A stretch of DNA of 64,000 nucleotides, from the NCBI GenBank assembly GCA_030789695.1, contig CM061142.1, positions 354,739,486 to 354,803,485 on the forward strand. Direction: 5' to 3'. Numbering within the stretch: position 1 is the first letter of the stretch; every line of letters begins with the position of its first letter. A model generated the notes under the pieces. The model was not told where the DNA came from. It worked only from the letters and a program-made list of their open reading frames with translations, and searched no databases. The translations under genes and the position numbers were made by a program. This stretch comes from Scilla litardierei. Lineage: Eukaryota; Streptophyta; Magnoliopsida; Asparagales; Asparagaceae. Shown here one piece after another: positions 22,003-34,128 of the stretch.

Positions 22003-23322
22003 TCTATATTATAATTGAGAGCTGTTTTTGAACTTTGTCCTATGTGGCAATGTCACATCAAGTTTTGGGGGGAAAATTTTTTGGGTTGGGGGAAAATTTG
22101 TTGGGAGAATACAAAAGCTTTTCTTTTTGAAATTGGCACCATCAGCATTTAATACTCTTCATTCAAAAATGACCAAAAAAATGAGACCCAAAAAACACAC
22201 ACACAAAATGAAACCCAAAAAATATGCAACTTAAATTACAAGTATGCAAAAGAGAACTTTATATCGGCTGAGCTTATTTCGGCTGACCCCAAAAAAATTG
22301 AAACCCAAAAAAAAATACAGGGAATGTGCGTTCAAATAGGCGGGCTGAGTTTTTTGGGCGTCAAGCAGAGGTCTAACCAACCTATCCGCGCCGAAGGCGC
22401 CCGCGCCGAAGGCGCCCGCGCCGAAGGCGCCCGCGCCGAAGGCGCCCGCGTCGAAGGCGCCCGCTAAATTTTTATACGCTAATTTGTTGTTCTGCGCCGA
22501 AGGAGCACCGAATTTATTGTTTCTTGCCGAAGGCGGTCGTGCCTCTAAATTTTTTTACGCTAATTTGTTCTTTTAAATTTTGGCTGTAGAAATATTTTTT
22601 GGGGGACAAAGTTTTCGCGGAAAAAAATCTTAAATGCACCGTGCCCACGGGCACGGGTTATGACTATCTATATTACAATTGAGGGCAGATTTTGAATTTG
22701 TCCTATGTGGCAATGCCACATCAAGTTTTGGAGGGAAATTTTTGGGTTGAAGAGAAATTTGTTGGGAATACACAAAAACATTGAAATTAGGAATAGCCTT
22801 TTAATATTAGTTATGAAAAAAATGTTGTGCACACACACACAATCTCATCTTGGGAATGAACGCGAGCTGTGGGAGAATGAACGCGGGAGATGCTGCCAAC
22901 TCATTGATCCGCGTTGAAAAACCATGTAAAATTTCGATCTCATCTGCTGATATTTCAGGGGAAACTAATAATTATTGATATTTGTTTAAAATTAGTGGGT
23001 CTAAGATTTTTAAATGAACAGTGTCCCCACGGGCACGGGTTATATGTATATGAAGCCCGCGCCGAAGGCGCCCGCTAAATATTTTTACGCTGATTTGTTG
23101 TTCTGCGCCTAAGGCACCCGCCCGCGTCGAAATTGTTGTTTTACGTCGAATTTGTTGTTCTGCGCCGAAGGCACCCACGCCGAAGGCACCTGTGCCACTA
23201 AGTATTGTAAGTTAATTTGTTTTTCTTTTAAATTTTGGCTTTGAAAAAAAATTTCGAGGAACAAAGATTGCGCAAGGGAAAATCTTAAATGAACCGTGCC
23301 CGCGGGCACGGGTTATGACTAG
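22003..23322 (+). mobile_element. Tandem cluster of non-autonomous Helitron-like units
   Basis: Begins A|TCTATATTATAATTGAG at 22003; a second start, TCTATATTACAATTGAG, follows directly at 22667. Three GC-rich hairpins of the GTGCCC/GGGCAC type occur at about 22641, 23022 and 23294, each before GGGTTAT. The last is the perfect palindrome CCGTGCCCGCGGGCACGG followed by GGTTATGACTAG|T. TC at the 5' end, a hairpin and CTAG at the 3' end, and A/T flanks are Helitron marks. The layout suggests one whole unit (22003-22666), a second (22667 to about 23049) and a 3' fragment of a third. No Rep/helicase gene is present. Low-complexity DNA of H flanks both sides. Confidence 0.65.
22387..22461. repeat. 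15-base GC-rich tandem repeat inside the Helitron-like unit
   Basis: Five copies of CGCGCCGAAGGCGCC, the last with one change. Each copy can fold on itself (GCGCC/GGCGC around GAA). Single copies recur near 23058 and 23162. Confidence 0.9.
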
Positions 23323-23973
23323 TATATCTACATACATACATGTTCACATGATATTTAAACACACCCTACTCAGAAGTCACAAAGATAGCATACTTACATA
23401 CACATACCTATGGGTATACCTAGATACATCAGAGTATAATTCAAGTATACATCCATATGTATTCATATCCAATATTTACTCACGGAAGTCTATATTTATC
23501 CACCTATACACGGTACAAATATACTTACATACAAGCCGTCAGCATAACATATATTCAATACAGTATATATATACACACACAACACTATGTATAAATAATA
23601 GCACAAGAATTATATCAGTACAATATCTACACACACACACACACACACTTGTACACACAAGAATATCCATATATAAATCTCATTCACATGTTACACTCAC
23701 ATATCATCACATAATATATAAGTACACACCAATATTGTATAACTTGGCATACCTACTCATGTATATCTATACACACCATTAGTAAGCCAATATATTTCAC
23801 ACACAACTTATGATACACCTCCAATAGTATCTATACTTATATATACATATCTCACTATATCAATTTACACAACCACATTCCCAGTATGCATACACATACA
23901 CGTCATCACATAGAGTCTCAACAATACCAACACACACAGATATTCACATAATGATATCTCCATCCAACACCGG
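23323..23973 (-). other. Non-coding interior of element H, second part
   Basis: Continues the TA/CA low-complexity DNA broken by the Helitron-like cluster, with an AC microsatellite near 23630. No gene is seen. The 5' LTR and primer site of H are not in the window; the sequence changes abruptly at about 23974, where element I begins. Confidence 0.55.
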
Positions 23974-25703
23974 TGTAAGCGTATCCGTTTACAGTTGATC
24001 GTAACCCCGGGAGTACACATAACCGGGACGTACGATGCTACAGTCTTACCGCAAGCGCACGGTGTAGCGGCGAGCGGGTATCGAACTCAGGGAGGACAAA
24101 TGACAGTGTCTCCTTCCAATCACCTAGCTATCAAGAAGATCGAGAATCGTTTGGGGTGAAAAATCACAATCATGAGAATGTTAAGAGGAAATATCAAATT
24201 AATAAAACGTCTAGGGATAGGGAATCCCTGCTACGGACCGTCTCTCATCATTTTGATTCATAAGTTTCATCATTGATAAACTTAAATGTGGGTGAACTAG
24301 TCGCAACTAAATGTAGAACCAAACTCATGCTCTCGCGCTATTGCCGGTCTATAGCAAACCTAGGATATGGCCCAATCTCTTGCAAACCCTAGCCTAAGCC
24401 ACTAGCGTGAAGAATGACATCATCACTAAATCGTGTCTCGAGCCCACTCTCGTGCAAACTCGAGCTACGACCTAGGTTGCGATAGTTCCTATTTGTCCAA
24501 TCTCTTGCAAACGGATATGGGTATAGATTCACAATTGAAAATCCTAGCTTTGGCCCAATCTCTTGTAAACCAAGTCTAGAGAGATCCAATTGTCAATCTA
24601 AATCGAATATCTAGGCCTTCCTATCAATTGGGACCCAATCTATTGCAAATCCCAATCGATATGAATCCCTAGCTATTCGTAATTATCAATCCCAACCTAA
24701 CACTAATCAATTCTAGCAACAATTTCACAAATTCATCACAATTAATACATATGGTCCATAGGGTTCATCCCTATGCCCTAAGACGATGGCACTATTCACT
24801 ATTCATCACGAAATTCTCAGAAAAATCAATAATAATATCAAGAGAATTCATTGCAAATAGAGTAGCCTTTAAATCTCCAAAAAGAAAGCCTAAATCTAAT
24901 TAATCTAAAAAGTTCTGAAAAGTTCTCAAAAAGGCTGCCAAAATCTCTCTTAACTAGGGCAAAAACTGGGTTTAAATACCCTCGAAAATCGCCCAGAAAA
25001 TCGTGACCAAACTGCCCCTGCGCAGCTCAGAAATCGCAACTTACGCAGCAGGCAGAGCGGCTCACTCGGCCGAGTGCCATTGTCACTCAGCCGAGTGACA
25101 GACCCTATAAGAAAACAGTAAGTCAGGGGGGTCTCAGGGTCTGTCTTCGGAGGTGACTCGGCCGAGTATATTTATCCGTTCGGCCGAGTGGCTTTATCGT
25201 TTGGCCGAGTGACTTTCGACAAGATCTTCGAAAAATACAGTAACTTCGGCCTTTTTCTGGACAATTTCTCTGTACCACTTGGGCGAGTGAGATTTCTCAT
25301 TCGGCCGAGTATACGCTGAAATTAGCTCTGTGTGCGTATCCATTCCGGTCGGCCGAGTGGGGCTTCTTGTTCGGCCGAGTGCTCCACTCGGCCGAGTGGC
25401 ATGCTGTAAAAGCCCAATCTTCTCCGTTTCTCGTCCTCGTTGCTCCTACGAAGTTCCTTCCTCTTCCACTCATCTTCCATCACTGAATGGCCCTCAAATG
25501 AGCCGCGGGTGACACTCCTTAGCGCTTGCGAATCACTTGATCTCAAAATCGCTCCGAATCGCTCCATATTTCCTGAAATACGACAAAAACAAGAACTAGT
25601 GAAAAGCATCGCAATATTGTCAAATAATCGTGAAAAACACGATATGAGCGATCAAAATGGCGTGCAAACATGCAGAAAAAAGGTGTAAAATATGGAGTGA
25701 TCA
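23974..25703 (-). repeat. Element I LTR (Athila/Tat-like, 3' LTR)
   Basis: On the plus strand it runs from TGTAAGCGTATCC to ATGGAGTGATCA, about 1730 bases, giving TG...CA ends. On the minus strand it directly follows GCTTGGGGGATTT, a polypurine tract of the kind seen in Athila/Tat elements. It has a TATTTAAACCC core near 24980 and a TCGGCCGA palindrome array about 85 bases upstream of it. The partner LTR is outside the window, so both ends are inferred from the termini and the tract. Confidence 0.55.
25066..25402 (-). promoter_or_regulatory. TCGGCCGA palindrome array in element I LTR
   Basis: About ten copies of a TCGGCCGAGTG motif in 337 bases. Several are the full 14-base palindrome CACTCGGCCGAGTG, for example near 25068 and 25389. 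The array lies just upstream of a TATTTAAA box, like the unrelated-looking AGTCGGTC array of the copia and gypsy LTRs. Confidence 0.85.
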
Positions 25704-27047
25704 AAATCCCCCAAGCTTACCTCTTGCTTGTCCTCGAGGAAGATAAGTAAAAGGCGAGCCCGATGGAAAAAATAATAAAAAACAAAAGATGGAAGAGATA
25801 GAAAATAAAGAAAGCAAGCAAAGAGAGAGGTGCTAGATCATTTTCTCTGGATGTGGGGTTTTCTTACTCATGTAGCACACGTCGAATGTAAAACTTACGC
25901 CAAAGATTTTTATCTCGATACCATAGTATATGGATGCATTCAAAATAGAAAACCCGAGAGTAGCAAAATAATATGAGATACGGAATCATTCTAGAATTAA
26001 CATCGTCTGAAGCATCTAAAGCGGTATACATAATCATAGACCACACACTTTCAATTGAATTCTTTCTATCTGGAGTATAAGAGATATCACACAATATTGA
26101 GCAATAAGAATAAAAAAGTGTGGTTTTCATGAAATGTATGCTAAGTGTCAATTCCTGGATTTTGTAAAACTTTTAGTGATCTCACCAAGTATAGAAATTT
26201 ACCTAGCTTAGGTTGTCATGCACTGTCGGGTTGTCACTCTCTCACACATCATTGGTTCCTCTCCCCCAAGCTTATATATAAGCGTGGCGGCATAAGATAA
26301 ATCTATAAACATATTCCCCATTTTGAAGCTCCATGATAGAACAAAAACAAAAGAGGGAAGAAGAAAGAAAGAATATGAGATGGGATCATGTGTAAACTTC
26401 TTTTCTCTCTTTTTTTCTTTTTCTCATTTTCTTGTTTTTTTTGTTTTTATTTATTTATTTATATATACAACTTTGATCCCAAATCAAAAGATAGAAAGAT
26501 ATACATATGTTTTTTTGATTTTGGGGGTAGTGGAGCATGAACTTATAAAGCGGGGGAATTGCCAATATAGGATCCGCTAAAGGGAGATTCACCAATGAAT
26601 TTAAATTGAGAATTAATGCTCAAGATCGGTGGAGAAAGAAATAAATGTAACACTCGGTTCACTCTATAAGACGTGCACAACAACTTTCAGCAGAGTAATG
26701 TAATCTACTCAGTTTAATCTCAGAAAGTAAACTAGTCCAGTTATATTAACCTAACATTCAATCATTCAACTTGAAAGTGAGGCGTACATTTTTCATGCAA
26801 TAAGAAGTGATATAAGAAAGGAAAGAAGTACTCCAGACATAAGCAATCAATGCATGAAGCTTGGTGTGTTTTCTACGAAAAGCATACATATGAATTATCA
26901 GACTTCAGCAAATAACAGAATTTCATCCATATTCATATACGAAAAGGTGGGTTACTATCTCAAATGCATAGCATGACAAAGCATATGATATCTAAAATAA
27001 AAACTACGGCGTGACAAAATAGCATGCATACAGAGATAAGCTAATCA
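25704..27047 (-). other. Element I 3' non-coding region, left part
   Basis: The minus strand reads through a 1.3-kb AT-rich region to GAGGACAAGCAAGAGGTAAG then GCTTGGGGGATTT at the LTR, a motif block familiar from Athila/Tat elements. Plus-strand open frames such as 26323-26580 are short and A/T-driven. No gene is supported. It ends at the C insertion (AATCA, 27043-27047). Confidence 0.6.
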
Positions 27048-29809
27048 TGTAACGACTGGTTTTCATGTATTTGGATTATCTATATTATATATATATGTTT
27101 TGGTGGATTTTCTCTTCATGTGCGGTTTTCGTCTCCATAGCTTTCATTTCAATCGCTTCGTCGTGATTTTCTAGCTTCTTACTTAGAGTCGTTGATCTTG
27201 GAGTAAGTTGCTCATGACGAACTTCAAATCTCTCATATTTTAGAGTTAGAGTGATCTTAGAAGCTATAGGAATCTTCCCGAAGCTTCGCGCTTCATTTCG
27301 GCACTTTTCGTGCACCTTAGTTGGTTCAAGAAGGGGGACCAACCGACTAGATTCCAATCTAGTCGGTCAGGAACTCTTCTCAAACCGACTAGTTCATTGA
27401 ATCAATTATTCAGGAGTTACTGTTTACTTTTAGTCGGTCTAAGAACAACCACCGACCGACTAGATGTGAAACTAGTCGGTCAGAACTTGCTCTCAGACCG
27501 ACTAGTTCCTTTGATTAATTTTACCTAAGTTACAGTTTCTGTTTAGTCGGTCTAAGTTCATCTTTCGACCGACTAGTTGTTAAACTAGTCGGTTAAGTTT
27601 TGTACTCAGAACGACTAATTCTGAGTTCTTCTGTACAGTCGAGTTACTGTTTATCGTTAGTCGGTCCATGAACACTCATCGACCGACTAGATTACAAACT
27701 AGTCGGTCGATGGGCCTTCACAGACCGACTAATTCACTTCCCAGATTTCTTCCTTCTTTCGCTGTTTGGTTTTAGTCGGTCACAGTTGAACAACCGACCG
27801 ACTAGTTCCCAAACTAGTCGGTCAGCCACCCTTCGTTGATCGACTAAATCACACAGAAACCCTAATTTTTGGGCGGCCGCCGGTTCATCTCTATAAATAC
27901 ACCCGATCGTTTCTCTTTCTCTCTTTCATTTCCCTTGGCCATTTCCCTTCCCCTAGGCCTCTGATCTTCCCCAACCTTCCTCTAGCCCTTCCTCCTTCCT
28001 CAAGAGCCTCTCCCCCTCTCCATTTGGGCCGGCCACCTCCTCTAGGCCGTCGGCAAAACCCCACAAAATCCCTTTTCTCCAGATTTCTCCATCCATTCCA
28101 GATCTGAACCGTGGTTCCCCGGATTGTTTCTTCCATCGCCGTGCTTGCTCGGCATCGTTCTTCCGCTAACGATTCGGTAATTAATCGATCTCTTAATATT
28201 CTCATGACCCATTTGTGTTTTTGTGAAACCCTAATAAAAATGGAAGTTAGAAATATTGTTCTAATGTTGTTTTGCCATGGCAGAGATCTCATCCCCGTAG
28301 GTTACCATTTTGTGACGTGCCTCGTTGATCGTCATCCTCGGTGCTAGGCAAGTGAAACTTGCTTCCTAGGGTTTTAGGCCATGTTTTAGGCCACTTTTGT
28401 ACCGTAGCGTAAAAGAGACTAGACAGTGAAATGATAGCTGCCTAGACGTCTATTTGATCTAGTTTGACAACGAAACTAGATCCGTCACCTCAATTGATCT
28501 AGCTTGACAACGAAGCTAGGTCCAACCCTTTTAACTTGTTGTTCATGTATATTAAACTGCCATGTTTAATTCCTTGACTGTACGCCTTACTACCTGCCAT
28601 GCCATGCTATCCATGTTGAATGTCGCATTCGTAGCACACGCTACAATACTTGTGTTTCCTGGCTCGTGTTCCAGAAGCGGGCCATGTGTGTTGGTTGATA
28701 GCCAATGCCCGATCTACTAGTTTTCGGCTAGGCACCTGCTTTTAGCAGGAACAATCCTACGCCAAATTGTGAACCTAAAAACAAGCTCTTATGCGGGGCA
28801 ACCCTGGCTCATTTACTGAGCATCGTGTGCAAGGACCCTGGCTTGTTTACGTGTGGGAGGGGTAAGGGTTAAGCGGCCATTCAACTGGGAGTCTGCCCAA
28901 TCAGCAACTTCAGTTGTAAGGCGTAAACTCTGGGATTGGGGTAGTGTTAAGCGGCCAATCAGTGTGAATGTCAACAGTTCAGCTGTAAGGCGTAAACATC
29001 TACAAACAACTTGAAACGTTACTAGTGAAAAGATTGAGATTGTTAGTAGCTTGGATACTTCTGTCATGCCATGATAATTGTTCTCTTGCACTATTGTTAC
29101 ACCATGTCTTACTTGTGCACGACGTGTTTACTTGACGCGATTTACTTGACTTGTACTTGTCCGTGTTTATACTTGTAAAACTTGTTATCCATGCTATACT
29201 TGTTACTTGTTGCTTGCACCTTACCTTATTTGTTACTCACATACTAAACTTGCCATGCTATGCATCATACTATAACTGCTAGGTTGCTAGTTTGCCTCCA
29301 CTTTTATTTCCTTGCTCAAGTCTTGTTATACTTGCTGACATGTGCCCCTTTACTCTTTTGGGTGACACATGTTAGATCCCGAGCTAGAGACCGTTGCAGA
29401 GGATGTAGTGTTGCTGGCGCTGAGCCAGTGGTTGCCGAGGAGGAGTTTGTGGTCATTGGTGACTAGTCTTAGAGACCGCTTGTGTTCTCTTCCTTTGTTT
29501 AGGCTTGCTGTTAGTTGTCGGCGGGTGGCACCTTTGCTTGTATGTTGTACTTTGTTGGCCATGTATGGGCCTTAGCTTTTCCTTTTGAGCCTGGTGGCTT
29601 TTCTGTGATATTGTAATTTATTTTATGGATATTCTGAGATTTAATAAATTGCTTATTGTCTCATTTCATTATTATTATCGTTGTTTCGTATTGCATTGCA
29701 AGGACCTACCAATTGAATTTTATACGCTTATCAGACTGCAGCTTCACACCTCCACGTCTGAGCGGACCTTCTCACGTCTCGCCTCCACATTTTTGGGAAG
29801 CGGGGCGTG
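27048..29809 (+). repeat. Element C 5' LTR (last 3 bases at 38938-38940)
   Basis: Starts TGTAACGACTGG and runs to GGGGCG|TG, where B was inserted; the final ACA resumes at 38938 after B and its duplicated GCGTG. U3 has the five-unit palindromic array and a CTATAAATAC box (27891-27900). The leader has a possible donor (TTCGGTAATTAATCG, near 28175) and two roughly 77-base direct repeats with GGCGTAAAC near 28860-29000. Confidence 0.9.
27317..27848 (+). promoter_or_regulatory. Five-unit palindromic array in C 5' LTR
   Basis: Units near 27317, 27429, 27543, 27657 and 27773, the same count and period as in copia elements D and E. Spacers such as GAGTTACTGTTTATCGTTAG match copia spacers. The array ends 43 bases before the TATA box. 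Confidence 0.9.
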
Positions 29810-30397
29810 TGTCACGCCCCGCTTCCCATTACACTTGGGAGCGAGGCCGCAACGAAGGTTCGCATGTGCTTAAAACAAGAAGGAGATATTTTTTTCCTTC
29901 CTCCTTGGTTTAAGCACATTACGCGTCTGTGATAACACTTGCAGGTTCTTGCATGCGACTCAAACAACACAGATAATTAATTTATTACAATCTCAAGTCT
30001 CAAACAGATTTACAACAATGAAAGTAGAAAAAGCGGAAGGAGGGTCTAAAGCCCATACAAATATTGAAAGAGACAACAATTACAAAAAGATAATGCGAAG
30101 ACACAAAGCTTCTCAGCGACGGAACATAACGGCAAGATACTCCTGGTCAACTTGTTCAGTCTCTAAGCAACTCCTCAGCAAACCTGTCTAATACCTGAAG
30201 TATATTTAACAAGACAAGGAAATATACGTCAACGAGGGTCGCTCGGCAAGATTTAGAATGGTAAAGAGAAACTTGACCCTCGGCAAGGTTTTACAAAACA
30301 TTCCATGGCAATATGAATGACGAAAAAGAATTTACATAGTTAAACATGTCAGCATGAGAAAGGTATGAGCACGTCAAACAGGGTGCACAAATGGTGG

Positions 30398-30650
30398 CAT
30401 GGCGAGTGTGGTGTATACAACAATTATCATGACGAGAGTGGTGTGTACAACAAATAACATAGCAAGTGTAGTGGGTACAGCAAGTAGCATAACAAGTGTA
30501 GTGTGTACAACAGTTATCATGGCAAGAGTGATGTGTACAACAAGTAGCGTAGCAGGTGTAGTGTGTACAACAGTTATCATGGCAAGAGTGATGTGTACAA
30601 CAAGTAGCGTGGCAGGTGTAGTATGTACAGCAATGGGTATAGCAAGTGTA
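30398..30650. repeat. 30-base minisatellite in B left LTR
   Basis: About eight imperfect copies of a 30-base unit of the form GTGTAGTGTGTACAACAG plus TTATCATGGCAA, arranged partly as 60-base doublets. The unit length is a multiple of three, so it gives spurious repeat proteins on both strands. It is also present at 35197-35449. Confidence 0.85.
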
Positions 30651-31752
30651 GTGCATAAAGTAACAAGTACATGGCTTTTAGAATGCACAAGTAAAGGTAC
30701 GACATTAGCAATGTACAAAGTAAAACATGACATGAACTTAGTCAACAGTTTACACAATCACGATAGTAGCTGAAACAAACAAGAGTGCCAATCTGTACCT
30801 AATCTAGTGACAAGCCCAGTGTCTGAGGGGGAGGTGACCAGCATCACACTCAAGTCAACGGGAGCTACCCGTGACTCTATACTCACCGACCCGGCCAGGT
30901 GTCGGTCAAGTTCACCACTAGAGTGTAATCCAGCTTTCCAGCCTCTACTACACTAGACTACCCCACCCAAGTGTTCTGCTGGAACACGAGCCAGCCTAAT
31001 CCATAATACAAGCACGAGCTTGTCAACTCACATGACATCACGATTACACTATTTCGCCGCTTGGACGCATGAATCTACAAGTTCACAATTCGAGTATTCC
31101 ATAAATCCGTTCCGTTGATATCCATTCACTTAAGTAGTAGACAATATTGTGCAAAACAATTTTTGGTTTAACAATTCATTGTAACGATGTTTTTAAAAAC
31201 GAGGAAATTGTGCACTTGCATATCAGAAAGTCACAGGTCCAATCAATTAAAAGCAAGACATGTAAAAAGTGCACTTGCCTGTTATAGACGATTCTGGTGT
31301 CCGGGCATAAGTAACAAGGGGTGCGATATATCTGCCAATGGATATGTGATATTAAGCTTAAGGAAATAAGTATAAGATCTAATTTATGAAAATACTGTTT
31401 ATAACATATTTTCTATACCTATATAGTCTACTAAACTATTAACATGAAGGTGCCACTGTCATAGAACCAATTACGTACTGTTAACACTTACAACTAAGTT
31501 ACTAACATCTTATTTAACCAACTGCGATAGACCAAACTTGTACACCATGTCACTAACAGCTTAACATTTTATATACATATACTTAACTCTCACACCAAGT
31601 AACTTATATATACTAACATCCCCTATTCCAAGAACTGGACATCCTGACTTATGCACTTAACCACTGTCATCTCAATGCTCAGCATCAGTACACTATTGAT
31701 GTTATAAAACTAATATCAATAAACTAACCTTATAAAAATAATTCCAAAGCCC

Positions 31753-33006
31753 TTACCTATCTTTCGTTACAGGAGAGCTTGAGAGGGGAGAATTGAGAGG
31801 GCGGCAAGGGGCGGCGGCGAATTCGACGAAAGGTCGGAGATCGGAGGGCGTTCCTGGGTTGCGATGGAGGCGGGGATCCGCGATCTCCAGGCGGCATGGC
31901 GGTGGCGTGGAGAGATCTCGGATGGATCTGATCCGGCGGCGACCACGGCTCTCCGGCGATGCGGTTGCGGCTAGGTCAGTTGCGGCGGTGGGGCGGTCGA
32001 AGCCGAGGAAGGGGCGGAGTAGGAGGTTACCGAGGAGGCGGTCTGGCCTTGGGCGGCTGCCGGTGGGAACGAGAGCGGCGGGCTGGGTTACTCTGTTCGG
32101 AACAGGGGAAAGGGGCAGATACAGGGGAGGGGCTTTGGCCGCTTGGTGGTGCCGGAGCGGTGACGATGCGCCGGCAATCTTGGTTGGTCGGGACAGGCGG
32201 AGGGATGCCGAGGTGTGTGGTGGGTGTCCGGAGTTGGGTTTTGGGAGGGGCGCTGATCGGAGAGGGGGGAGGCCCGGTGAGGCGAGATGAGGAGGCGATG
32301 GTCGGGGAACAAGGGAAGGCGTCGGAGGTTGGGTTGTGGGCTGCTGAAAGTGGTGCAGGGGTGGCGTGATGGTCGGAGGTAGGGGAGCTCGCGGCAGGGC
32401 CTTGGGCGCTGGGTGGTTCGTGGAGGCTGTCGGATGTGGAAGACGGCGGCGGTGCAGGTGCGATGGGTCGAAGGCGATGGGTGATGACGTCGGTGGTGAA
32501 AGGTCGAACGGTTGTCGGGTCTTCAAGGCAGAGGAGGTGGCGGTTTGGGCAGTTGATCGGATGGTGCGACGGTCAAAGCCACTGTGGGCGGTCGTGACGT
32601 TCGGGTGAGGATCATCTGTTCTCCCCATGAAACAGGGGATGTCGTCCTGGGCGTGGCTGAGAGGGGGTTGGGAGGCCGGCTGAGAGGGGGTTGGCGTGGA
32701 TGTAGGAGGAGGAGGGGTAGGGCGGAAGCTATGTTGATGGGGAGAAGAGAATGGTGATGGTGTGGGTTGTTGGCCGGAGCTCGGTGATTGCGGGGTTGTG
32801 GTCGTCGGAAGCGGGTGGAGGAGTGGTCGGTGTTTGCGAGGCTTAGGGGCGAGTTGGGTGATCATCGTGTGGTGCTGTTGGCGTTGGCGTGGAGAAGGAG
32901 AAGAGATGAGCGATCTGCTTGTCTCGTGGGGAAGAAGAAGTCGGGGCAGTGAGCAGCTCTCATGCGTGGGAAAAATGAGCATAAGGGGGGCGGCTGCTGA
33001 AGGCAC
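31753..33006 (-). other. GC-rich leader of B with a 417-codon open frame
   Basis: The frame is Pro/Ser/Thr-rich, matches no family I know, and ends at a possible donor (GATAG|GTAAGG). In the right LTR the same region is split by an extra G in the run at 37186-37190 and by a stop, so no selection for a protein is visible. I read it as untranslated leader of the LTR transcript. Left and right copies otherwise match closely. Confidence 0.55.
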
Positions 33007-33014
33007 TAGGGTTG

Positions 33015-33190
33015 AGGAGAAAATATAAAGCCTAGGGTTTATATTGGCTAGGGTTTGTTTTATAGGAAAAAGTAGGCTGCTGTATGAGTAGGGCCTTAGG
33101 GTTTAACTTTAGGGTTTATATAATATAGAAGTATTCATAGGGGGTGCCAGCACGACTTAGGGGCTAGGGTTTAAATGTTAAGACTAAGGA
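33015..33190 (-). promoter_or_regulatory. Telo-box-rich promoter region of B left LTR
   Basis: Repeated plus-strand TAGGGTTT (AAACCCTA on the reading strand) surrounds TATATTAT/TATAAA-like strings just upstream of the GC-rich leader. The same block is at about 37820-37985. Layout matches element A. Confidence 0.5.
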
Positions 33191-34128
33191 GGAACCCATT
33201 TGAAATATAATTAGGATATCAGGAAGTTGTTAGGATCTGATATAAGAAAATAATATTATTAAGATATTAGGAATAGATTTTTGGATAACCCCTCTAATCA
33301 AGGTATAAAAATCAGATGGGATAATTTATTCGGATAAGGTTTGATACGAAGATCGAGGGGGGTATGATAAGATCACTGGTTCGGATTTGTTGGGTTCAAA
33401 CTGGATTCATTAAGATAAGATCAGATTTAGTAAAACCAATTAAGATTGGATTCGATGAAGTAGGATTTGATCAGTTAATCTATTCTACATATTTGGGTTG
33501 TTAAGATAAGATTCATTAGGATGGAGTTTTGATCTAGAAAATCGATTTAGTCATGGTAATGGAATATAAGATTCGATAAAAATGATTTAGTTAGGAAGTA
33601 TTGGATATGATTTGGATATTGGATAGATTCTGTGGTTTAGGATTCATTAACTACGTTAGTTAGGAATCGATTTGGATAATCGACTTGGTTGAGATTCTTA
33701 GATTGATTCGATTACGATTTTGGTTAGTAAACCAACATCAAGATCTAATGGGTCGAGATTGGTTCGGACAATATGATCAATCATTAGGTTAAGATATATG
33801 TTGATTAAGAAATCGATAATATGATTCAGTGGATTGATATTTGATTATGATCAGTTTGAATCAGGATTAGATTTGATTTAGATAATTGACATGGTCAAGA
33901 TATTTGGATTTGGAGAATTCGCATAATTAAGACGATCAGATGATCTCATCCCTGCGATCAATGTTGACCGAAAATTAAATAAGATATTAACGCGATCGCT
34001 AAGTCGCGCTCTCGGGCTATGAGAATAATAATAATAATCATAGAAATCATATATATTAATACAACTAATAAATCATCATACTAGTCGAATACATGACAAA
34101 TACGTATATACAGAAACAGGCCGTTACA

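Larger units (their letters stand above)
29810..34128 (-). repeat. Element B left (3') LTR
   Basis: Plus-strand ends TGTCACGCCCCGCTTCC and GGCCGTTACA. Read leftwards it holds an AT-rich U3 with many GATT/AAGAT repeats (33200-34128), telo-boxes and a TATA-like region (33015-33190), a GC-rich leader (31780-33010), AT-rich DNA, a minisatellite (30398-30650) and the conserved GGAACACGAGCC segment. Confidence 0.92.

Noticed and set aside
23315..23782. 155-codon His/Tyr/Thr-rich open frame
   Set aside because: Low-complexity TA/CA DNA; composition explains it.
24030..24100. tRNA gene or SINE suggested by a GTTCGATACC box on the minus strand
   Set aside because: No A-box at the right distance, no cloverleaf, and no poly-A or target duplication; it lies in the element I LTR.
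30291..30757. Cys/His/Tyr- and Val/Thr-rich repeat proteins on both strands
   Set aside because: They are translations of a 30-base minisatellite in the B LTR; open frames on several frames at once follow from the unit length.
31793..33028. Long open frames on both strands in the GC-rich block of B (and 36557-37833)
   Set aside because: High GC gives few stops. The 417-codon frame is broken in the sister LTR and has no family resemblance.
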